A stretch of 6,895 nucleotides of DNA. It comes from Chryseobacterium sp. GTDB taxonomy: Bacteria; Bacteroidota; Bacteroidia; Flavobacteriales; Weeksellaceae. Under the pieces are notes generated by a model. The model saw nothing but the letters and a program-made list of their open reading frames with translations, was not told where the DNA came from and did not search any database. Below are positions 1 to 4,604 of the stretch, piece after piece. Made by a program: the position numbers and the translations under genes. The stretch lies in the NCBI GenBank assembly GCA_017989575.1, contig JAGNPP010000138.1:1-6895 (forward strand), given 5' to 3'. Position 1 is the first letter of the stretch; each line of letters starts with the position of its first letter.

Positions 1-31
1 AAAAAGGATTTCCACTCAAGTCGGGCTGCAG
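1..31 (-). repeat. Partial dispersed flavobacterial repeat, cut by the window edge
   Basis: Read on the minus strand, this stretch runs from GCAGCCCGACTTGAG into GAGTGGAAATCCTTTTT and then meets the window edge. From memory, very similar strings (AGCCCGA...GTGGAAATCCTTTTT) recur between genes in Flavobacterium and Chryseobacterium genomes, usually followed by a matching second half that ends in a GC-rich complement. That second half would lie outside this window. The minus strand can be read as a short open frame from an ATG at 57-59 to the edge, but that frame is explained by the repeat and is not called as a gene. The identification rests on recall, with no second copy in the window to confirm it. 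Confidence 0.45.
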
Positions 32-67
32 TTTTCAGCTTCGAATCCACATCTGTCATAGAAACAC

Positions 68-125
68 AATTTTGTCATTCCGTAGGAATCTCGACTGTTT
101 TGATTCTTTTCAGAATGACAAAATT
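68..125. repeat. Imperfect palindrome / long hairpin (REP- or MITE-like)
   Basis: Bases 68-80 (AATTTTGTCATTC) and 113-125 (GAATGACAAAATT) are perfect 13-bp inverted repeats. Inside them, 84-90 pairs with 102-108 over seven positions (one G-T), separated from the outer stem by a small internal loop (81-83 and 109-112) and closed by an 11-base loop (91-101). The left arm reads TGTCATTCCGTAGGAATC, a string I associate with short dispersed palindromes in Chryseobacterium-type genomes. There is no U-tract immediately after the stem, so a simple intrinsic terminator is not the obvious reading, although transcripts could end here. Only one copy is present in the window. The hairpin is seen directly; the repeat-family assignment is inference. 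Confidence 0.6.
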
Positions 126-148
126 ACGTTTTAATAATTTCTAATCCT

Positions 149-156
149 TAGATTTG
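149..156 (+). promoter_or_regulatory. Possible Bacteroidota -7 box for waaA
   Basis: TAGATTTG matches the Bacteroidota -7 consensus TAnnTTTG. It would place transcription start about 10 bases before the waaA ATG, giving a very short leader. No TTG or TTTG -33 element stands at the expected 19-21 base spacing, so this is a weak call. The leader (aaaaataaaag) has no Shine-Dalgarno motif, which is normal for this phylum. Confidence 0.3.
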
Positions 157-173
157 CGATAGAAAAATAAAAG

Positions 174-1436
174 ATGAAATCTCTATACAATCTTTTCGTC
201 CGCTTGATGATTTTCGGGATGAAGGTCTTTTCACTCATCGATGGCAAGACCAAAAAAGGAATCCGAGGCAGAAAACAATCTCTGGAAATCGTAAGAAATG
301 CTTTTTCCTCCGAAGATAAAGTCCTGTGGATGCACGCTTCCAGCTTAGGCGAGTACGAGCAAGGTCTGCCAGTTCTCGAAAAATTAAAAGAACAATTCCC
401 AGATAATAAAGTGTTGATTACATTCTTCTCGCCGTCAGGTTATGAAAATGTGAAGAAGAAAAAACATATCGCGGACGCGATTTGCTATTTGCCTTTCGAT
501 AAAAAGAAGGACGTTCAGGAACTTGTCTCCAGCTTCGATTGTCAGATTTTCTTCACGGTAAAATATGATTATTGGTACAATCTCCTAAGCGCCTTGAAAA
601 ATCGAGGAACAAAACTTTACGTCATTTCCGCATTGTTTTACGAACATCAAATCTTCTTCGAGAACTACGGAAAATGGTTTGCAAAACAACTGAAGAATAA
701 CATTGATTGGTTTTTTCATCAGACCATCAAATCTTCTGCGTTGGCAAAAAATATCGGCTTGATAAATTCCTCCGTTTCTGGTGACACGAGATTTGACCGC
801 GTGAAACAATTTCTGGACGGAGAAAATCATTTGGATTTCATAGACGATTTCAAAGGCAGTCAGAAATTGATTGTCTTCGGAAGTTCGTGGCAAACAGAGG
901 AAGATATCGCCCAGCTTTTGGTCAAAAAACTTCCCGAAACCAAGTTCGCCATCGCACCTCACGATTTGCATCGCATTCCACATTTGTTGAAATTATTTCC
1001 AAATGCGATTTTGTACAGTTCGCTTTCCAATTCTCCAACACTGCAAACTTCGAATTATCAAATTCTAATCATCGACAGCATCGGGAAACTTTCCAAATTG
1101 TATTCTTATGCGGATTTGGCAGTTGTTGGCGGCGGATTTCATTCGGCGGGATTGCATAATATTTTGGAAGCGGCAGTTTACTCGGTTCCAGTGATTTTCG
1201 GAAATCAATATCAGAAAAATCCGGAGGCAGACAATCTAATTTTGGCAAAAGGCGGTAAGCACTTTGACGATTTTGTGACTGCGGCCGCATTCATCGAGGA
1301 AGTGATGAAAAAAGATTTGACAGCCGAAGAAGACGAAGTTTCCTATTTGAAAGAAATGGCAAAAAATGCAGGCAATTTTGTTGAGTCTCAGCCGGATTCT
1401 ACGGAGATTATTTTGAAGAAAATTTTGAGTTTATGA
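174..1436 (+). CDS. waaA: 3-deoxy-D-manno-octulosonic acid (Kdo) transferase
   Basis: WaaA (KdtA, family GT30) transfers Kdo from CMP-Kdo to the lipid A precursor at the cytoplasmic face of the inner membrane, an essential early step of LPS core assembly. The 420-residue product has the usual family length. It starts with a hydrophobic anchor-like stretch (about 4-22), then HASSLGE (54-60), whose E60 aligns with the catalytic glutamate of the HAxSxGE motif. Then come SPSGYE (86-91), YLPFD (105-109), the YDYWYNLL segment (131-138), GDTRFDRV (203-210), FGSSWQTEED (235-244) and IAPHDLH (260-266). The C-terminal CMP-Kdo-binding region holds GKLSKLYSYADLAVVGGGF (304-322) and GLHNILEAA (326-334). 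The ATG at 174 gives the expected N terminus. It overlaps the next gene by 4 bp. Sampled GC is about 42% (bases 301-480). Whether it adds one or two Kdo residues cannot be read from the sequence. Confidence 0.95.
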   Translation: MKSLYNLFVRLMIFGMKVFSLIDGKTKKGIRGRKQSLEIVRNAFSSEDKVLWMHASSLGEYEQGLPVLEKLKEQFPDNKVLITFFSPSGYENVKKKKHIADAICYLPFDKKKDVQELVSSFDCQIFFTVKYDYWYNLLSALKNRGTKLYVISALFYEHQIFFENYGKWFAKQLKNNIDWFFHQTIKSSALAKNIGLINSSVSGDTRFDRVKQFLDGENHLDFIDDFKGSQKLIVFGSSWQTEEDIAQLLVKKLPETKFAIAPHDLHRIPHLLKLFPNAILYSSLSNSPTLQTSNYQILIIDSIGKLSKLYSYADLAVVGGGFHSAGLHNILEAAVYSVPVIFGNQYQKNPEADNLILAKGGKHFDDFVTAAAFIEEVMKKDLTAEEDEVSYLKEMAKNAGNFVESQPDSTEIILKKILSL

Positions 1437-1951
1437 AAATGAAACTTTCTATTTTAATAATTTTAATTTCAGTTTTGAGTTTTTCTCAGGATAAGAAAAC
1501 TATCAAGAATTTTGTGGTAAGCTTTGTTGAATATAGAACAAACGACGGTAAATTCATAAAAAGAAGTACTGATGTTCTCGTTGTTGGAGTATTACGCGAT
1601 GAAACAATGAAAAATTCCAGATTATTAACTATTCATTTTGATGCAACTCATTTATTAAAAGATTTCCCTTATAAGAATGTTTTTGAGGTGAAAGGTTTTA
1701 AAATAATTGTTTTTGAAAATGAGTTCGCTAAAAAATTCGATGGTATTTTCAAAAAATTACCTTACGAAAATATTAATCTATCTAAAATAGATGCTAATTA
1801 TGAATCGAAAACTTGGAGTTTTGTATTTAATAAAAAAAGCGAAATCGAACTGATTTATGGATTCCAAGGCGATTTTAAATTAATAGAATTTTTGAAAACA
1901 AAAGGTTTCAAATTTTCCAAAGCCTTCGAACAAAATATGAATTTTGATTAA
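1433..1951 (+). CDS. Unrecognised small, probably exported protein coupled to waaA
   Basis: I do not recognise this 172-residue protein. The first 20 residues look like a signal peptide: MKMK, a hydrophobic core rich in Leu and Ile, then SFSQ followed by charged residues. Cleavage next to the Gln of FSQ is plausible, as is common in this phylum. No lipobox cysteine is present, so a soluble periplasmic protein is likelier than a lipoprotein. The mature part alternates short hydrophobic and charged stretches (VVSFVEYR, VLVVGVL, LLTIHFDA, FKIIVFEN, WSFVFN, IELIYGF), suggesting a mainly beta fold, and ends in a Lys/Phe-rich tail. The start ATG overlaps the waaA stop as ATGA, which implies translational coupling; a second ATG two codons later (1439) is also possible. 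GC is about 28% in a 180-base sample (1561-1740), against about 42% in waaA. It could serve the envelope, but nothing in the sequence assigns a function. Confidence 0.8.
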   Translation: MKMKLSILIILISVLSFSQDKKTIKNFVVSFVEYRTNDGKFIKRSTDVLVVGVLRDETMKNSRLLTIHFDATHLLKDFPYKNVFEVKGFKIIVFENEFAKKFDGIFKKLPYENINLSKIDANYESKTWSFVFNKKSEIELIYGFQGDFKLIEFLKTKGFKFSKAFEQNMNFD

Positions 1952-1952
1952 T

Positions 1953-2579
1953 CTATCTCAAAAATCCTTCACTCTTAATTCCCTTCACAATCAATTCGAA
2001 ATGGTCAGGAATATTTTCGCATTTCAGCCAATTGAAATCTAAACCATTGTTGATGCATAATTTCTGTAAGTAAAGATTGTTGTCAATTTTTTCGTAAAGT
2101 TTGTCGAGAAATTCATCGATTTCCATCCAATAATCTTCGTCCAGTTTTTTGGTCAAAGTCAAGGCTTTGAAGATTTTATTGATGAGATAAATGTAAAGTT
2201 TGTAAACGTTGTCAAATCTTTGTGTTCCAAGTTTCTCATTGTATTCCAAGATTTCATTAATTAAAAATAAATTCAAAGAAACATCACCGAATTTGTCCGT
2301 CGTGATTTTCACGTGTTCTGTAATTTCGGCACTTATTTTTCTGATGAGAACGAGGAAATATTTTTGATTCGCAATATATTTTGAAGCTAACGAAACTTTC
2401 TCACGAATGTTTTCTTCCATCGCATCTCGTTTGTCATCAACCGTTTCCAAGTCAATCAATTCGAAATAGAGTTTCTTGGAAAGTAATTTGTCTTTCTTCA
2501 ACAATCGGAAAATCAATTTGTCTTTTTCGGCCGACGAAAATTCACTCAAAGCCTGCTTAAATTCTTTTGAATATTCCAT
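1953..2579 (-). CDS. Conserved-looking cytoplasmic protein of unknown function
   Basis: This 208-residue protein has no signal peptide or membrane segment and is rich in Lys, Glu, Leu and Ile, so it is probably a soluble helical protein. Visible stretches include EKDKLIFRLLKKDKLLSKKLYFELID (18-43), whose run of basic residues resembles a helical-repeat or protein-binding surface, VYKLYIYLINKIFKAL (125-140), LDEDYWMEIDEFLDKLYEKID (146-166) and NNGLDFNWL (177-185). I have a faint recollection of similar flavobacterial proteins carrying a dUTPase label in databases, but I see none of the dUTPase motifs, so I do not propose that activity. Its ATG overlaps the GT2 stop as TAATG, so it is probably translated by coupling with the glycosyltransferase. 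A role tied to glycan synthesis is possible, but it may be only a passenger of the operon. Its TAG stop lies one base from the stop of the convergent gene. Confidence 0.8.
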   Translation of the reverse strand: MEYSKEFKQALSEFSSAEKDKLIFRLLKKDKLLSKKLYFELIDLETVDDKRDAMEENIREKVSLASKYIANQKYFLVLIRKISAEITEHVKITTDKFGDVSLNLFLINEILEYNEKLGTQRFDNVYKLYIYLINKIFKALTLTKKLDEDYWMEIDEFLDKLYEKIDNNLYLQKLCINNGLDFNWLKCENIPDHFELIVKGIKSEGFLR

Positions 2580-3331
2580 TAATTGAAGATTTTTGAATAT
2601 TTGATAAAACCATTAAACGCCCAATTCGCAGTATAATAGAACGATTTCAAAGTTGAAAATTTCATATAATCTTTGTAAACCAAATATTGGTCTTTCATAA
2701 TGTTTGATTTGTTTCGGGAAACGCTGTTGGGCAACATTCTGTATTTTGATAAGGTTTTTTTGAGTGGTTTTCCTTGCGGGATTTTCTTCAAAAGTTCCAG
2801 CCACATCACGTGGTCTTCGCGTTTTGTGCCTTCAGGAAAATAGAATTTCCCGACTCTTTTGGAATCGTACATTGACGAAAGCAAAGACAATCGGCAGGTT
2901 TTCAGAAGATTATTAAAATTGACAATCTTATCAGCTTCGAAATCACCGATTGTAGGATTCAGATTTTCGTCGCAACGGGAATAAGTGGAGTAGGCCAGTT
3001 CTGCATTTTCAGATTTCATAAAGTTGACCATTTCTTCGAGGAAATTCGATTCCCAAAAATCATCGGCATCCAGAAATGTGATAAATCTTCCGGTAGCATT
3101 TTCCAAAGAAATATTTCTTGCGTGTCCTGCGCCGCCATTTTTCTTCGCTTTGAAAACTTTGATTCTTGGGTCATTTTGTTCTTCCAGAATCTCTACGGAA
3201 TTGTCTGTGGAACAATCATCAGTAATCAGCCATTCCCAATCTTGGAAAGTTTGATTGAGGACAGAAACGATGGTTTCATTCAAATAATTTGAAGAATTGT
3301 AACTCGGTGTGATGATAGAGATTTCTGGCAC
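2579..3331 (-). CDS. Family 2 glycosyltransferase (TuaG/WcaA-like)
   Basis: A cytoplasmic GT-A fold enzyme that would move a sugar from a nucleotide-sugar donor to a surface-glycan acceptor; donor and acceptor are unknown. The 250-residue protein opens with PEISIITPSYNSSNYL (2-17), the classic GT2 nucleotide-binding strand. It continues with ITDDCSTDNS (36-45, D38/D39), GAGHARNISLENATG (67-81), the metal-binding FLDADDFW (86-93, DAD at 88-90), and the acceptor-side REDHVMWLELLKK (171-183, with the ED catalytic-base motif). YRMLPNSVSRNKSN (197-210) follows, resembling TuaG-type enzymes. It starts at GTG (3329-3331): the codon just before it is TAA in the same frame, so no earlier start is possible and the family N terminus begins here. 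It lies 14 bases after the GT-C-like gene and overlaps the next gene by 1 bp. Sampled GC is about 41% (bases 3061-3240), like waaA. Confidence 0.92.
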   Translation of the reverse strand: MPEISIITPSYNSSNYLNETIVSVLNQTFQDWEWLITDDCSTDNSVEILEEQNDPRIKVFKAKKNGGAGHARNISLENATGRFITFLDADDFWESNFLEEMVNFMKSENAELAYSTYSRCDENLNPTIGDFEADKIVNFNNLLKTCRLSLLSSMYDSKRVGKFYFPEGTKREDHVMWLELLKKIPQGKPLKKTLSKYRMLPNSVSRNKSNIMKDQYLVYKDYMKFSTLKSFYYTANWAFNGFIKYSKIFN

Positions 3332-3345
3332 TTATAAGATGATTA

Positions 3346-4407
3346 TTAATTTACTATATATATTAAAAGAGATGTTATACTACAAAAATAAAGTATTTTA
3401 TTTACCTTGGAATTGTTTTGAAAAACAGAAATAAAACATAAGAAAAATAAAAGATAAAATCCCAACAAAAGGCGTGAGTCTAAAAAATTAATGCTTGTCC
3501 TAACACCAGAAATTAAAGACAGAAAAAGGAAACAGAATGCACTTATAATCATTAATGATGTGAATTCTTTTTTTATTGCTTTGGCTACAGTTATTACTAT
3601 TAATATCAGTGAAGATAACCCTAATATTAGATATGGTATTTTCCAATTTCCATTTAAGAGTGAAGTGATAGTGTTAAGAAAGCTAATAATCTGAGTGTTG
3701 AAAGGATTTACAGATAGAAAAATATTTGAAATAGATGTTTTCAAAAATGCTGAAGTGTCATAACTGGGTATCGGTCTTTGTCCAGTGATTAGATTTGTAA
3801 TGAAATAATTGTTAAGAAGGTACATTGCAATAAAACCAAATGCGATTAAGCTGGAAATGAAATAAGCTTTTCGGTTTTTCTTGCTTATCAATGAAAACAA
3901 AAACATTGAAAACAAAAAAAATAAAGAGTTATACTTCGTGATTGTCATTAGAAACATTATTACAGAAATGGAAATTATGAATTTGTTGTATGAAATTTCT
4001 TCGTTCAAAAATTTATAATTAATGATTGTGAACAATAATATGAGAGGAATTAGTAAGATTTCAGACCAGGCATACAAATAAATATTTAAAAATGAAGAAA
4101 ATGATAAGATGCACCATATTTGTTTCCATAGAAAATTATATCTGTATGGAATGTAGTAAGATATTAATATCAGAGTTATGCTCAGGAACTTATATGAAAT
4201 TGTATAGTCATTGAATATGAAATTAAATATTTTTAGAAAAAGAGGATATAGTATCGGAAACAAGCTCGTTTCAATGTAAGGAAGTTTCTCAGCTATCTCG
4301 AAATAAGAAAGTGAATCGTTAGATATGTAACTATTACCTGATGTGAAATTAATAATTAAATAAAGTAAAAGAATTAATAAAATTAGTAGATAAAATTTGT
4401 TATTCAT
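3346..4407 (-). CDS. Multi-span membrane protein, probable GT-C type glycosyltransferase
   Basis: A very hydrophobic protein of 353 residues with roughly 11-12 membrane spans (for example about 4-20, 73-88, 115-131, 144-158, 161-176, 183-199, 259-275, 285-300, 312-330, 336-352). After the first span comes SNDSLSYFEIA (29-39), resembling the D-S-x-x-Y motif in the first outer loop of GT-C enzymes, where the Asp is catalytic. AWSEILLIP (113-121) and the late DSRLLLGFY (310-318) also fit GT-C-like architecture. Such enzymes use polyprenyl-phosphate sugars on the outer face of the inner membrane. Flippases and polymerases are alternatives, but the D-S-x-x-Y loop argues against Wzx or Wzy. An upstream in-frame TTG (4408-4410) would add one Met; I prefer the ATG at 4405-4407. 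Sampled GC is about 23% (bases 3961-4140), far below the downstream GT2 gene, suggesting separate ancestry. Confidence 0.75.
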   Translation of the reverse strand: MNNKFYLLILLILLLYLIINFTSGNSYISNDSLSYFEIAEKLPYIETSLFPILYPLFLKIFNFIFNDYTISYKFLSITLILISYYIPYRYNFLWKQIWCILSFSSFLNIYLYAWSEILLIPLILLFTIINYKFLNEEISYNKFIISISVIMFLMTITKYNSLFFLFSMFLFSLISKKNRKAYFISSLIAFGFIAMYLLNNYFITNLITGQRPIPSYDTSAFLKTSISNIFLSVNPFNTQIISFLNTITSLLNGNWKIPYLILGLSSLILIVITVAKAIKKEFTSLMIISAFCFLFLSLISGVRTSINFLDSRLLLGFYLLFFLCFISVFQNNSKVNKILYFCSITSLLIYIVN

Positions 4408-4604
4408 CAATTTGGTTATAAAAATTTGTGCTAGTTTTAATTTGATTTTGCGAATTTAGTATTTAATAATCAATTTCGATCTGTTGTAAAGGTTATTTAA
4501 ACTTTATGCGTTTTGATTCTTAATATTAAAATTGTCTATTTATTTCAAAATCTTAACTTTGTGAATCTTAAAAAATTATTCATTACTAATTCTTACTTTA
4601 TAGA
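4408..4604. other. AT-rich divergent intergenic region
   Basis: This 197-base stretch separates the minus-strand glycan operon from leuS. It holds the leuS promoter match (4532-4561) and a perfect but AT-only 10-bp palindrome at 4520-4529 (TTAATATTAA). No coding frame of useful length is visible on either strand, and no tRNA-like or riboswitch-like fold, including no clear T-box. For the minus-strand operon I found no full TAnnTTTG with a spaced -33 element; the nearest is TAAATTCG (4458-4451, one mismatch) without a good partner. Confidence 0.6.
4532..4561 (+). promoter_or_regulatory. Probable leuS promoter (Bacteroidota type)
   Basis: TTG at 4532-4534 is followed by exactly 19 bases and then TAACTTTG at 4554-4561, matching the primary sigma-factor promoter of Bacteroidota (-33 TTG/TTTG, -7 TAnnTTTG). 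Transcription would begin near 4567-4569 and leave a leader of about 36 bases before the leuS ATG at 4605, enough for initiation without a Shine-Dalgarno site. Confidence 0.6.

Noticed and set aside
1..59. Minus-strand open frame (MTDVDSKLKTAARLEW...) running off the left edge
   Set aside because: It reads straight into a probable dispersed repeat and has no upstream promoter or conserved motif, so a start of a real gene here is unconvincing.
68..125. Hairpin as an intrinsic terminator of an upstream gene
   Set aside because: The stem has a wide loop and no T-tract directly after it; a repeat-type palindrome fits better, although a termination role is not excluded.
585..983. Minus-strand open frame of 132 codons inside waaA
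   Set aside because: It lies wholly opposite the strongly supported waaA frame, and its translation shows no domain; it is a shadow of the real gene.
887..1159. Plus-strand frame of 90 codons inside waaA
   Set aside because: It is an alternate frame of conserved waaA motif regions (IAPHDLH, GKLSKLY); the translation is low-complexity and lacks a start context.
3491..3694. Plus-strand frame of 67 codons opposite the membrane protein gene
   Set aside because: It is antisense to a continuous hydrophobic coding frame and has no recognisable features.
3890..3922. Near-repeat of TGAAAACAAAAA twice in the membrane protein gene
   Set aside because: It reflects Phe/Leu/Ser-rich codons in a membrane span (LFSMFLFSL) and does not indicate a repeat array or CRISPR.
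4408..4410. TTG as the start of the membrane protein
   Set aside because: An ATG follows immediately in frame and adds no cost to the protein; the rarer codon is unnecessary.
4520..4529. Perfect palindrome TTAATATTAA as an operator
   Set aside because: It consists only of A and T in a very AT-rich spacer, so chance is a sufficient explanation.
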